Shown here: one piece after another, positions 18,160 to 29,192 of the stretch
Position numbering within the stretch: the first letter of the stretch is position 1
How the letters are laid out: every line of letters starts with the position of its first letter
Assembly: GCA_947453625.1 (NCBI GenBank)
Contig: CANGHK010000005.1
Location: 62,001-126,000, forward strand
Reading direction: 5' to 3'
Origin: Burkholderiales bacterium
GTDB lineage: Bacteria; Pseudomonadota; Gammaproteobacteria; Burkholderiales; Burkholderiaceae_C
Length of the DNA: 64,000 nt
Position numbers and translations under genes: made by a program
Notes under the pieces: generated by a model
Databases searched by the model: none
What the model was told of the DNA's origin: nothing
What the model saw: only the letters and a program-made list of their open reading frames with translations

Positions 18160-18690
18160 TCAGATGTCGAGCACCTGCCGCAGCATGTCGAACGGCACCC
18201 GCCAGGTCGTGGCGTCGGCGAGGCCTATGGTGGCGGTCTGTTGGTTGATGCGCACGATCACGCCGGTGATGGCCCGTCCGGTGCGGCGTTCATCGAAGGT
18301 GACGGTGTCACCGCGCTGGAACTTGCGCGCCTGGCTTGGCGCGGCGACGGGCTCGGGCGGCGGATCGTACGGAGCCTGCTCGGTGTGGCGTTCGGCGTCG
18401 GTATAGCCCTGCATCGCCACGCAGGGCATCTTCCAACTCCGCTGGGTGCCCTGCTCGAGCACGGTGGCCTGGGTGTCCCTCATCGCGATGATCTTGCCGC
18501 TGCGCATCTGGCCGTCCCGGAAGTCGACGAAGCGCACCGTCTGTCCCAGGTGCAGGTTGGCGCGAGCCGCCATGCCGCGGCGCGGGTCGGCCAGCATGGC
18601 TTCGATGATGGCCTTGAGCTGGTAGAGCTGCAGGCTGGATGCGCCCTGCAGCGCCTCGATCATCCTCGGGTCGTTGGTTTGCGAGTTCAC
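18160..18690 (-). CDS. Hypothetical protein with two SH3-like (KOW-type) barrel repeats
   Basis: 176 residues, soluble. An N-terminal helix (about 1-45, 'LQLYQLKAIIEAMLADPRRG') precedes two similar beta-rich segments: about 46-95 ('HLGQTVRFVDFRDGQMRSGKI', 'ATVLEQGTQRSWKMP') and about 123-172 ('QRGDTVTFDERRTGRAITGVI', 'ATIGLADATTWRVP'). Both follow the pattern G-x-x-V-x-F ... G-x-I/V ... A-T-I/V ... W-x-V/M-P, so the gene arose by internal duplication of an SH3-like barrel; the linker is Pro-rich. The resemblance suggests nucleic-acid or protein binding, but no function is known to me. Start ATG 18690. Confidence 0.75.
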   Translation of the reverse strand: MNSQTNDPRMIEALQGASSLQLYQLKAIIEAMLADPRRGMAARANLHLGQTVRFVDFRDGQMRSGKIIAMRDTQATVLEQGTQRSWKMPCVAMQGYTDAERHTEQAPYDPPPEPVAAPSQARKFQRGDTVTFDERRTGRAITGVIVRINQQTATIGLADATTWRVPFDMLRQVLDI

Positions 18691-18819
18691 GCTCGGGTCC
18701 TGTTGCCTGCCAGCGCTTGCCGTCGCCCTCGATCAGCCCTGACGCAGGTGTTCTGTTCTTGATCTTCGCTTTGCGGTGCGATGGTACACGGCAAGCCCTG
18801 ACCCCAGACCCAGGACGCC

Positions 18820-19575
18820 TCACCGCGATTTGCAGATCGACGTACCCACTGCGACATAGCGGCTGCCGTCCCACAGCTCGCCGTTGCCGCAGCTACTCAA
18901 TGGCGAGACTGCCCAGGTCAGCCCGTCCGGGGAGGTCTGCAGGTAAGTCGCCCCAACCGCGGCGAACTCTCCGGGCTTCGAGGTCACCGCGGTCATCAGG
19001 GGCAAGTTCGCGATCGTGCTGTCGGGGCGCCAGCTGAAGCCGTTCACGGACGTGAAAACCGGAGAGTCTCCGCCGTAGGCCGGCCCGTCCAGTGCGACGA
19101 AGCGCCCGTTGCCCCAGGTGACATCCACGAAGGGCATGCTCCAAACCACGTCGGTCGTCAGGTCGCGGCCCAGTGTCCAGGTCTGCGCGTCGGGAGAGGT
19201 CCACACCACCGGCTCCCAGTCCTTGTCGAAGCTCGGCAGGACGAAAAGGCTGCCCGACCACGCCAGTGATGTGACCCAGCTGGTTAGGGTGGCTCCATTC
19301 GTCGCTGATGGACAGCGCCTGCGGCGCCTGCTTGGTCCAGCTGATGCCGTCTGGCGACGTCAACACCAGCGCGCAGACCATGTTCGAGCCGGCCGGCCGC
19401 TCCATGCCGACCGCGACGAACTGCGTCCCGGTCCAGATGACCCGGGATAGCTGTGTCGGCGAGGCACAAGGCTTTGCCTGGCAGTTGCTGGCGTCGTATT
19501 GGACTGACCAGGTCGCGCCGTCGGCAGAACTGATCACGACGGTCTGTAGCGCAGCCTCAGCAATTGGAGGCCAGC
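18820..19575 (-). pseudogene. Asp-box beta-propeller protein, 5'-truncated and frameshifted
   Basis: Repeats of the form (T/S)-S-x-D/N-G-x-x-W recur about every 50-60 residues: 'SSADGATWSV', 'TSPDGISWTK', 'TSPDAQTWTL', 'TSVNGFSWRP', 'TSPDGLTWAV', each followed by a 'W-x-G-x-x-F-V-A-V/L' strand. This is an Asp-box/sialidase-like propeller of the kind found in secreted proteins. The frame changes near 19305-19320, and the 5' end runs directly into the IS4 fragment with no start or signal peptide. It is therefore a dead or truncated gene, unless the frame change is a sequencing error. The C-terminus ends with a Cys pair region ('SSCGNGELWDGSRYVAVGTSICK'). Confidence 0.7.
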
Positions 19576-19800
19576 AGGTCGGGCTGGCGAGGCTTTTTTT
19601 CATACGCCGGCAGTACCTCGGCGTCGAGTTTGGAGAACAAGACCTTGGCAGGCCGGTCAGGGCATTGCCGGTCCAACAGCGTCATCAGCATGATTCGCCA
19701 TGCCATGACGAGGTTGATGGCGATAGCGTTTTTGAGGCGTTTGGCCGTCTTGTGCTGCAGCGCCTCGATCAACGCCCGCACCATCGGGCAGTCGGTGATC
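19557..19800 (-). mobile_element. IS4-family transposase fragment (C-terminal part)
   Basis: About 75 codons: 'VRALIEALQHKTAKRLKNAIAINL' followed by 'AWRIMLMTLLDRQCPDRPAKVLF' and 'EVLPAYEKK'. This is the well-known tail region of IS4/Tn5-type transposases, after the catalytic core. The catalytic DDE residues, the extreme C-terminus and both element ends are missing. It is fused in frame to the tail of a molybdenum-hydroxylase pseudogene on one side and abuts the truncated propeller gene on the other, consistent with an IS-mediated deletion that removed DNA on both flanks. Confidence 0.8.
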
Positions 19801-20898
19801 TCGGCGCCCAGCGCGGCGTTGATCGCGTTGACGATCGCCGCCCTTGGCGCGATCGCGCCGCCTTCGCCTCTGCCTGTCTGGCCGATGGCGGTGTAGGGCG
19901 AGGGCGATTCCATGTGGGCTATGCGCGCGGCCGGCACCTCGGTCGCGCCGGGCAGCAGGTAGTCGCCCGAGTCGAAGTGCTTGCCGGTGATGTTGTCGAA
20001 GGGCATCTCCTGCGGCTGCACCAGGTTGGCCAGCCGCACCGCGTGCGGCTCGATGCCGGCGGCGCGCTCCACGCCGCGGAAGGGCAGGATGGGCGGCTTG
20101 TTGGTTGCCACCGATCAGGTGCGGCAGTTGAAGGCGTCCATCTTGTAGGGCCCGGGCAGGATGGAGTCGATCTGCGCGGCTTCCAGGCAGGCCGAGAACG
20201 GGCAGGACGACTAGGCGTCCGAGTCCACCGTGGCGTCGCTGTCGATTGCCAGCAGGCGGACGCTCTGCTCGGCGTAGAGCGTGATGTCTTGGGCATGCTC
20301 GCGACAGTTGGTGCTGGCGGTCAGCTGCTCGCGTCGTTCCTCTATCCAGCGCACTTGGCACTGCAGCTTGATCGCTAGCCAGGCCAGGCAGACCTCCTCG
20401 GGCAGCAGGATGCCCTCGTAGCCGAAGCCGCCGCCGACGTCGGGCGAGATCACCCGGATGCGGCCCTGGTCCAGCCCCAGGCATTCCGACAGCCCGGCGC
20501 GGTTGATATGCGGCATCTGCGCCGAGCTGTGCATCACCAGTTGCTCGAGCCGGCTGTCCCATTGGCAGACCACGCCGCGCCCTTCCAGCGGCGCCATGCG
20601 CTGGCGCGGGGTGCAGATCTGGCGCCGCACTACCACCGGCGCGCTGGCCTTGATCGCCGACAGATCGGCATTGACATGGGTGTGCAGGAAGACCTTGTCG
20701 CCCCAGTCCTCATGCACCAGCGCTGCCGGCGCCTTGCCGCGCGCAGCCGGCCATGCGCCACCGGGGTGAGCGCTCGAAGGCCTCGTCGAGCATGCCGGGC
20801 AGCCGGATGTCGCCGACGAACTGGCCGCGGCCGGCCAGGAAGCGCGCGTCCTCCTTGCGCCGCAGCGACGCACCCACGCCATGCACCGGCACGCTCAT
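19801..20898 (-). pseudogene. Xanthine/aldehyde dehydrogenase family molybdopterin subunit, degraded
   Basis: The gene begins properly at ATG 20898 ('[36 protein letters not shown]'), overlapping the amidohydrolase stop. The frame breaks near 20760 and resumes ('EDWGDKVFLHTHVNADLSAIKASAPVVV' to 'ISPDVGGGFGYEGILLPEEV'). It breaks again near 20211, and a last segment encodes 'IAHMESPSPYTAIGQTGRGEGGAIAPRAAIVNAINAAL', the conserved GxGExG-like active-site end. Only about 365 codons remain of a normal 750-800, so internal deletions have occurred too. It ends in the IS4 fragment. The intact paralogous cluster is at 39.7-43.6 kb. Confidence 0.85.
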
Positions 20899-22163
20899 GC
20901 CGCGCTCACCCGGGGCAGGATGGACGCATCGGCGTCGAAGCGCCTGCCGTCGCGCAGGCAGAAAGCCGGCCGCAGCAGGCGCTCGCCGACGAGCTGGGTG
21001 CCCTCGTTGTCGCGCAACGCCCAGCGGCCGCGCTCGTCGTGCAGCACCGTCACGTCGGCCGGGTGGCCGACCGCCAGCGTGCCCAGTTCGGGCGGCAGGC
21101 CGAAGACCTCGACCACGTTGCAGGTGACCATGCGCACCACCTGCGTCAGCGGCAGGCCCAGCGCCAGCATCGCCGTCATCGCCGAGGCCAACGAGAAGCG
21201 CTGCTGGCCGAAGAATAGGTGCTCGGCGTCGCTGTGCGTGTCGGGCGTGCCGGCCGGCGCCGGCACGGTGGTGTTGTAGCCATGCATGTCGGCGCCCAGC
21301 GTGTGCGGCACGATGCCGGCGTCCAGCGCGATGCGCGCCATCGCGTAGCTGAAGTGCGAGCCATGGCCGACGTCGATCTTCAGGCCGCGCTCGAGTGCTT
21401 CGCGCACGATGGCGTGCACCTGGCCGGCGCGGTTGACGAAGCCGCCCGGGTGGCGGGTAAAAGGATGGGCCAGGATGTCGCCGGCCTTGAGCAGCGGCAC
21501 GACCTGGGCCAGGATGGTGTCGGCGTCTATGCCGTTGGCGCCCTGCTCGGGCAGCGGCCAGAGCTGGCCGAAGTGGATGTACAGCGGCAGGGCGGCGCGG
21601 CGCGCGATCTCGGCTGACTGGCGCATCACCTCGACGCCCCAGCGCGCGAAACCGCCCAATTCGGCATGGGCCTTGAAGCCCTTGACGATGTCGGGGTTGG
21701 CCAGCGCGGCCTTGACCGTGGCGTCCACGTCGACGCAGTCGGGCTTGTACAGCGACGGGTAGTAATGCCCTTCCATGCCGCCCACCAGGTAGGCCGACAG
21801 GTAGGCATAGACCCGCGTCTGCTTGGGCTTGACGACATACTCGCGAAAGGCCGGCAGCGTCATGCACGACGGGCCGCCCTGGTCGATCAGCGTGGTCACG
21901 CCCGAGCGCACGCCGCACAGGTCGGCTTCCAGTCCGAAGCGCCCGGTCACATGCTGGAAGACATGGGCATGGGTGTCGATCATGCCGGGGATCACCAGCT
22001 GGCCGCGCACGTCGATGCGCTCGCGCGCCGACGCCGGCGTGCCGCGCGGCAGCACGGCGGCTACGCGGCCGGCGCGCAGGCCGAGGTCGTAGGCGCCGTC
22101 CAGCCCTTGGGCCGTGTCGACCAGTTGGCCGCCGGTCAGCAAGGTGTCGAATTCAGGGGTCAT
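20895..22163 (-). CDS. Amidohydrolase/deacetylase family metallohydrolase
   Basis: 422 residues from ATG 22163. Amidohydrolase-fold TIM barrel: metal motif HxH in '[10 protein letters not shown]', likely carboxylated Lys in '[13 protein letters not shown]', metal/catalytic sites in 'LPLYIHFG', 'HPFTRHPGG', '[11 protein letters not shown]', and 'GADMHGYN' near the C-terminal part. The closest described group is the predicted amidohydrolase/deacetylase family related to dihydroorotases and adenine deaminases. Its stop overlaps the start of the dead molybdenum-hydroxylase gene, so the pair was once an operon for turnover of a cyclic N-compound; that is inference. Substrate unknown. Confidence 0.87.
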   Translation of the reverse strand: MTPEFDTLLTGGQLVDTAQGLDGAYDLGLRAGRVAAVLPRGTPASARERIDVRGQLVIPGMIDTHAHVFQHVTGRFGLEADLCGVRSGVTTLIDQGGPSCMTLPAFREYVVKPKQTRVYAYLSAYLVGGMEGHYYPSLYKPDCVDVDATVKAALANPDIVKGFKAHAELGGFARWGVEVMRQSAEIARRAALPLYIHFGQLWPLPEQGANGIDADTILAQVVPLLKAGDILAHPFTRHPGGFVNRAGQVHAIVREALERGLKIDVGHGSHFSYAMARIALDAGIVPHTLGADMHGYNTTVPAPAGTPDTHSDAEHLFFGQQRFSLASAMTAMLALGLPLTQVVRMVTCNVVEVFGLPPELGTLAVGHPADVTVLHDERGRWALRDNEGTQLVGERLLRPAFCLRDGRRFDADASILPRVSAA

Positions 22164-22703
22164 GGCAGGCTTTCGGTTGAAACGGGAGGGTTCAGGCCGG
22201 ACGGGGTCGCGGGTCCAGCTCGGCCCGCTGTGCATCCCGCTGCGCCTTGTTCACGCTGCGGGCTGGTCTGGGCAGCCCTGTCGTCTTCGCGGGCCTGCCG
22301 ATGGAGATGTCCTGTGCGCTGCGGCGTTCGCGGTCTGTCCAGGCCGGAAAAGCACGGATTTGTGCATGGTCGGACCGAAGTCGACCCGCCAGGAAGAGGA
22401 GATGCACAGCCGTAGCAAATAGCGCGCCATTGGCTGGCGTCGTGTGGCCTTGCCGGCATCCCGCGGTGCCGCGCCCTTTGATGGGGCGTCTCCGGTGCCC
22501 CTTTTGGGGCGCCAGATGGCTCATGGCCTGGCAAGAGGTGCTGGAGGCGCGGGCTGATCAGCCTGGAAACGTCGGGCCGCCAAGGCTGGCATCATCGCTG
22601 GGGCGACTGGCCCGCAACGCCGATGACCGGCCCACTGGTGTGTCGGGCGGCAGATAGCCTTTGCCCAGACCCATTCTCTCCAACCTTCCTCCAGGGATTT
22701 TCG
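22164..22703. other. Intergenic stretch, no gene recognised
   Basis: 540 bp between the amidohydrolase start and the DUF1330 gene. Several short frames exist in both directions, but none shows a recognisable domain, ribosome-binding site plus start, or membrane segment. It must hold the promoters of both divergent genes; no clear boxes are visible. Confidence 0.5.
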
Positions 22704-22997
22704 ATGACCAAAGCCTACTGGATCAGTGCCTACCAGGAAATCAAGGACGCCGATGCGCTGGCGGCCTATGCCAAGCTCGCCGGCCCCGCGCTGACAGCGG
22801 CAGGCGCCAGATTTCTGGCGCGCGGCCTGCCTGCCGCCACCAAGGAGGCGGGCCTGATGCAGCGCCTGGTGCTGATCGAGTTCGACAGCGTGGACCAGGC
22901 GCTGGCCGCGTACGCCAGCCCGGCCTACCAGGAGGCCCTGGCGGCTCTTGGCAAGAACGCGGTGGTCCGCGACATGCGCATCATCGAAGGCGTTTGA
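22704..22997 (+). CDS. DUF1330 family protein
   Basis: 97 residues from ATG 22704. 'AYWISAYQEIKDADALAAYAKLAGPALTAAGARFLARG' and 'QRLVLIEFDSVDQALAAYASPAYQEALAAL' are typical of DUF1330, a dimeric alpha/beta barrel (ferredoxin-like) fold. No enzymatic role is established. It stands alone, with 117 bp to the next gene in the same direction. Confidence 0.92.
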   Translation: MTKAYWISAYQEIKDADALAAYAKLAGPALTAAGARFLARGLPAATKEAGLMQRLVLIEFDSVDQALAAYASPAYQEALAALGKNAVVRDMRIIEGV

Positions 22998-23114
22998 ACT
23001 TCAGGCCGGCTGTGCCGCAACAAATGCCGTCTGCAATGACATTGATGGGCAGATTGCCGGACTTGAAGGCGGCTCGAGCGCTGTGCGGGCCATGCTTGGA
23101 ATGAGTTCCATCGA

Positions 23115-24353
23115 ATGGACCCGACCCACCACGATGCGCTGTTCGCGGTCGATCTCGGGCCGGCAGCCGCCCATCGGGTGACGGTCATGGCCGGACGCCG
23201 GTGTCGGCTGACCGAGATGGACTTGACCGCCATGCTCAGCGTGGCGGGCGTCGGGCAGTTGCCGGTCTCGCAGTTGCCGGCTTTCATCAAACAGACCCAC
23301 GCGATGGCGGACCCTGGCAATCTGCTGATGCAGATGTGCCAGGTGCTGCTGGCCATGGGCGAGGACGAACTGGCGCTCGAGATGCAGGCCAAAGCGCTGG
23401 CACACCGGCGCGTTTTTCGGTGGATCGGCCACGCATCGCCTGCCATCCGGCTGCTGGCCGTGATGGGGCCTGGCAGCATGGTCGACAACGCGCCGCTGGA
23501 TTTCGTCGTCGACCTTATCCCGGTGCGGCTCGACCTGGTCTTCGTCTCGCCAGTGGATGGCCTGCCTGAAGAGCTCCCGGACCACGACGTCCTGATCGTC
23601 GCGATAGGCGAATCCACCGCCAGCACGGCGCTGCTGGCCCATGTCGGCGGGCTGCTGTCGGGCTGGCCGCGGCCGGTGCTCAACCGGCCTGACCGGATCG
23701 GGCGCTGCGCCCGCGACGCCCTCTACCCGCTGATGGCCCATGCCGCCGGGCTGCGGGTGGCGCCGACTCGAAAGATCGGCCGATGCGACGCCCCGGGCCT
23801 GGAATTTCCACTGACGATCCGGCCTGTCGACGCCCATGCCGGCCACGGGCTGGCGAAGGTCGAGACTGCGGCTGAATGGGCGGCCTACCTGGACAGCCGC
23901 CAGGAGACGGCGTTCTACGTCTCGAGCTTCCTGGACTACCGGTCAGCCGATGGCCTGTACCGCAAGTACCGGGTCGCCTTGATCGATGGTCGGCCTCATG
24001 TCTGCCATCTGGCTATCTCGGCGCATTGGATGGTCCACTACCGGACGGCGGGAATGCATGACGACCCGGATAAGCGGCTCGAGGAAGCGGCGCAGATGGA
24101 CGCTTTCGAGCGCGGATTCGCGGTCAGGCATGCTGCTGCATTGCAGGCGATAGCCGATGCCCTGGAACTCGAGTATGTCGTCATCGATTGCGCCGAGGCG
24201 GGCGACGGTCAGCTGGTGCTGTTCGAGGCCGACACCCGCGGCTGGATACACGCCAGCGATCCCATCGACTTGTTCCCGTACAAGCCTCGGGTCATGCAGA
24301 AGGCGTTCGACGCCTTTCTCGAGATGCTGATGCGGCGCCTGCCTGCGCCCTGA
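23115..24353 (+). CDS. ATP-grasp (RimK/glutathione-synthetase-like) protein with helical N-terminus
   Basis: 412 residues. The N-terminal third has a helical, TPR-like stretch ('NLLMQMCQVLLAMGEDELALEMQAKALAHRRVF'). The middle has a pre-ATP-grasp Rossmann segment ('HDVLIVAIGESTASTALLAHVGGLLSGWPRPVLNRP'). The C-terminal ATP-grasp region includes 'FPLTIRPVDAHAGHGLAKVE' (lysine/glycine-rich-loop equivalent), 'YRKYRVALIDGRPHVCHLAISAHWMVHY' and the metal-binding block 'DGQLVLFEADTRGWIHASDP'. Related proteins combine TPRs and ATP-grasp; their substrates are unknown. No obvious peptide substrate or partner enzyme is adjacent. Probably an ATP-dependent carboxylate-amine ligase; product undefined. Confidence 0.72.
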   Translation: MDPTHHDALFAVDLGPAAAHRVTVMAGRRCRLTEMDLTAMLSVAGVGQLPVSQLPAFIKQTHAMADPGNLLMQMCQVLLAMGEDELALEMQAKALAHRRVFRWIGHASPAIRLLAVMGPGSMVDNAPLDFVVDLIPVRLDLVFVSPVDGLPEELPDHDVLIVAIGESTASTALLAHVGGLLSGWPRPVLNRPDRIGRCARDALYPLMAHAAGLRVAPTRKIGRCDAPGLEFPLTIRPVDAHAGHGLAKVETAAEWAAYLDSRQETAFYVSSFLDYRSADGLYRKYRVALIDGRPHVCHLAISAHWMVHYRTAGMHDDPDKRLEEAAQMDAFERGFAVRHAAALQAIADALELEYVVIDCAEAGDGQLVLFEADTRGWIHASDPIDLFPYKPRVMQKAFDAFLEMLMRRLPAP

Positions 24354-24477
24354 TCAGCCTGATCGGGCAGCCGTCACGCCTAGCGCGCTGTTGATTGATC
24401 AGTGTCAAGCTCACAACCGTCGCCCAGGCGACACTGCAGGGGTCTGATCGGACGCGATGTCCTCAAGGAGTCTCACG

Positions 24478-24978
24478 GTGTACCAACGGATTCTTGTCCC
24501 CGTCGACGGCAGCGCCACCGCCAATGCCGGGCTGGCCGAAGCGCTGAAGCTGGCCCGCTTGACCGGGGCCAGGCTGCGGCTGCTGCATGTGGTGGACGAC
24601 ATGCCGTTCATCCTGGGCGCCGACAGCATGGGGACGATGACCGGTGAGCTGTTCGGCTTGCTGCGCGAAGGCGGCGAGCGGATTCTTGCCGCCGCCCGTG
24701 CCACCGCCGAGGCCGAGGGCGTTGAGGTGGACAGCCAGCTCTTTGACAGCCTGGACGGTCGATTGAGCGACCGCGTCGCGCAGCAGGTGACCGAGTGGCG
24801 CGCCGACCTGATCGTGCTGGGCACCCATGGCCGGCGCGGCGTGGGCCGCATGCTGCTGGGCAGCGATGCCGAGCAGGTCATCAGGACGGCGACGGTTCCG
24901 GTCTTGCTGGTGCGGTCTGGCGGCGAGGTGATTGCCGCACCGGATGCTGCCGGCCTGCCGTCAGTGCCTGCGCCTTGA
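24478..24978 (+). CDS. Universal stress protein, UspA family
   Basis: About 166 residues. The GTG at 24478 is chosen because AAGGAG (24465-24470) sits 7 bases upstream and the protein then begins 'YQRILVPVDGSATANAGLAEALKLA', the usual start. The ATP-binding motif G-2x-G-9x-G-S is intact in 'GTHGRRGVGRMLLGS', so this is an ATP-binding (UspFG-like) member. It lies 53 bp upstream of the exporter operon in the same direction and may be co-transcribed. Confidence 0.93.
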   Translation: MYQRILVPVDGSATANAGLAEALKLARLTGARLRLLHVVDDMPFILGADSMGTMTGELFGLLREGGERILAAARATAEAEGVEVDSQLFDSLDGRLSDRVAQQVTEWRADLIVLGTHGRRGVGRMLLGSDAEQVIRTATVPVLLVRSGGEVIAAPDAAGLPSVPAP

Positions 24979-25030
24979 GCCCGCGCTGCGCCTGCCGGGG
25001 GTTTGCCCCGTCGGGTCATCGCTGCCGCGC

Positions 25031-26284
25031 ATGATCAAGTTTTCGCTGCCACCATCCGCCCGGCCTGCGCTGCTGGCGGGGCTGCTGGTCTGGGTGCTTG
25101 CCGCCGTCCTGGCCTGGCGCTGGTGGGCCGGCCCGCAGGTCGAGGTGGTCGAGGTCGTGAGTCGCGACTTCGTCCAGACCCTGGTCGCCAGCGGCCATGT
25201 CGAGGCGCCACACCGGGTCGATGTGGGCGCGCAGATCACCGCCACGGTGGCGCGGGTTCCGGTGGCCGAAGGCCAGGCGGTGCAGGCCGGCGACCTGCTG
25301 GTCGAGCTCGAATCGGCCGAGTTGCGCGCCGCGCTGCGCCAGGCCGAGGTGGCCGTGACCCAGGCCCGTGACCGGCTGCGCCAGCTGCGCGAAGTCCAGG
25401 CGCCGGTGGCCGAGCAGAGCCTGCGCCAGGCGCGGACCACGCTGGACAACGTCAGGTCGCAGCTGCGGCGCAGCCAGGACTTGTTCCAGAAGGGTTTCAT
25501 AGGCGAGGCGGCGCTGGAGGAGGTGCGCAAGGCCGTCGACCTGGCCGATGCGCAGGCGCGCGTCGCCCAGACGCAGGCCGATACCGCCGGCCCGGCCGGC
25601 AGCGACTCGGCGTTGGCGCAGGCCGCCGTCGACCAGGCGCTGGCCAGCGCCGAGGCCGCCCGGGCGCGTGCCGGTTACGCCCGGATCCGGGCCCCTGCCA
25701 GCGGCACGCTGATCGGCCGCAAGGTCGAGGTCGGTGACGTGGTGCAGCCGGGCAAGCTGCTGATGACGCTGTCGCCGGCCGGCCGCACCCAGTTGGTGGT
25801 GCAGGTCGACGAGAAGAACCTGCGTCTGCTGGCGCCGGGGCAGCAGGCGCTGGCCTCGGCCGATGCCTACCCGCAGCAGCGCTTTGCCGCCGAACTGGCC
25901 TACATCAACCCGGGCGTCAACGCGCAGACCGGCGCGGTCGAGGTCAAGCTCGACGTCGCTTCGCCACCGGCCACGCTGCGCCAGGACATGACGGTGTCGG
26001 TGGACATCGCGGTGGCAAGGCGTCCGGCCGCGCTGGTCGCACCCGTCGCCGCGCTGCACGATATCGACGGCGGCGCGCCCTGGGTACTGCGGGTCGAGTC
26101 CGGCCGCGCGCTGCGCCGGCCGGTCCGGCTTGGCCTGCGCGGCAGTGGCGTCAGCGAGGTGCTCGAGGGCCTGCGCGCCGGTGACCTGCTGCTGCCACTG
26201 GCCTCGGCGCTGGCCGATGGCGCCCATCTGCGGGTGCGGGCCGCGGCGGCAGCCTCAGCCGCCGCGGCTTCGGCCAGCCCGTGA
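25031..26284 (+). CDS. Periplasmic adaptor subunit of an ABC-type efflux system (HlyD/MacA/DevB-like)
   Basis: 417 residues from ATG 25031. One N-terminal membrane anchor ('ALLAGLLVWVLAAVLAWRWW'), then the lipoyl/biotinyl half ('VDVGAQITATVARVPVAEGQAVQAGDLLVELE'), a long helical hairpin (about 100-215), and the second half plus beta-barrel ('YARIRAPASGTLIGRKVEVGDVVQPG'). It is followed after 13 bp by a MacB/DevC-type permease and then an ATPase, giving a tripartite exporter lacking its own outer-membrane channel. Cargo unknown. Confidence 0.9.
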   Translation: MIKFSLPPSARPALLAGLLVWVLAAVLAWRWWAGPQVEVVEVVSRDFVQTLVASGHVEAPHRVDVGAQITATVARVPVAEGQAVQAGDLLVELESAELRAALRQAEVAVTQARDRLRQLREVQAPVAEQSLRQARTTLDNVRSQLRRSQDLFQKGFIGEAALEEVRKAVDLADAQARVAQTQADTAGPAGSDSALAQAAVDQALASAEAARARAGYARIRAPASGTLIGRKVEVGDVVQPGKLLMTLSPAGRTQLVVQVDEKNLRLLAPGQQALASADAYPQQRFAAELAYINPGVNAQTGAVEVKLDVASPPATLRQDMTVSVDIAVARRPAALVAPVAALHDIDGGAPWVLRVESGRALRRPVRLGLRGSGVSEVLEGLRAGDLLLPLASALADGAHLRVRAAAAASAAAASASP

Positions 26285-26297
26285 GCCTGAGGGCGAG

Positions 26298-28296
<1,999 letters not shown>

Positions 28297-28493
28297 CGAT
28301 CCGCAGCGGCGAGACCCGCATCTGCGCCATCGCACCGCGCGCCTTCTCCCGCGTCAGCGCAGCCGCCAGCAACTGACCGGCGCCTACCCGTCCAGACCGT
28401 CCCGCGGCGTCCGCATCGTGTCGCCCAGGCGCTGCACCAGCGCGGAGTCGGTCGAGGCGGTGCTGCCGCGCTAGGCCCGGCCAGCGGTCGGGT

Positions 28494-29192
28494 TCAGGGC
28501 GACTGGATCCGGCTGACGCGGCGGCGCAGGCGCTCGGCCGAGTCGCTGTCGCCGGCCTGCTCGGCGCGCCGCAACTGCACCCCCAGCCAGGCCAGCAGCG
28601 GACGCCGCCAGCCCTGGTCAGCCGCGGTATCGACCGCCAGCGCGATGACCGCCGGGCTGGCCCGGCCGGCCTGCATCAGCGCGCCGGCGCCCACCAGGCG
28701 CGAGACCGGGTCGGCGATCTGGCGCAGCGCCGCGGCGGCGTCGTCCCCGCGGGTCGTGCCGGTCGTGATCAACGCGGCCACCGCGCGCTGCGCCGCGGGC
28801 AGCAAGCCGGCTTGTTCCGGCGCCAACGTTCCGCTCAGGTAGCGCGCGTAGGCCTGCTCGGGCGCCGCCATGTCGGGCCGCAGCGGCGCCAGGCCCTCGC
28901 AGGGGTCGAACACCAGGCTGGCCACCCGGGCGGCGCAGCGCAGCAGTTCGGCGCGGGCCAGCAGGTCGGCGCGGCCGGTGCGGGCGATCTCGCCCCGGGC
29001 GCGGTCGAAGTCTTGCTGGGCGACGCGGCTGTCGCCACGCAGATAGGCCGCCACCGACTGCTCCAGCGCCGACCGCGCCGTCAGCTGCCAGTCCGGCACC
29101 GGCGGCCCGCTGGCGCAGCCGGCCAGCAGCAGCGCGGCCGCGGCGGCTTGGATCCATCGGTGGCGGCGCTCGGGCGGCTGGCGTCGCGTCAT
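28494..29192 (-). CDS. Putative outer-membrane lipoprotein of the MCE operon
   Basis: 232 residues from ATG 29192, overlapping the MlaD-like stop by four bases. The lipobox 'LLLAGCAS' gives lipidated Cys near residue 25. The rest is helical, Ala-rich and repetitive (TPR-like: 'AYLRGDSRVAQQDFDRARGEIARTG'). I do not recognise a named family. It lies last in an MlaE-MlaD-lipoprotein operon, a place where other MCE systems carry a PqiC/MlaA-like or auxiliary lipoprotein. Role in lipid trafficking is inferred from position only. Confidence 0.75.
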   Translation of the reverse strand: MTRRQPPERRHRWIQAAAAALLLAGCASGPPVPDWQLTARSALEQSVAAYLRGDSRVAQQDFDRARGEIARTGRADLLARAELLRCAARVASLVFDPCEGLAPLRPDMAAPEQAYARYLSGTLAPEQAGLLPAAQRAVAALITTGTTRGDDAAAALRQIADPVSRLVGAGALMQAGRASPAVIALAVDTAADQGWRRPLLAWLGVQLRRAEQAGDSDSAERLRRRVSRIQSP

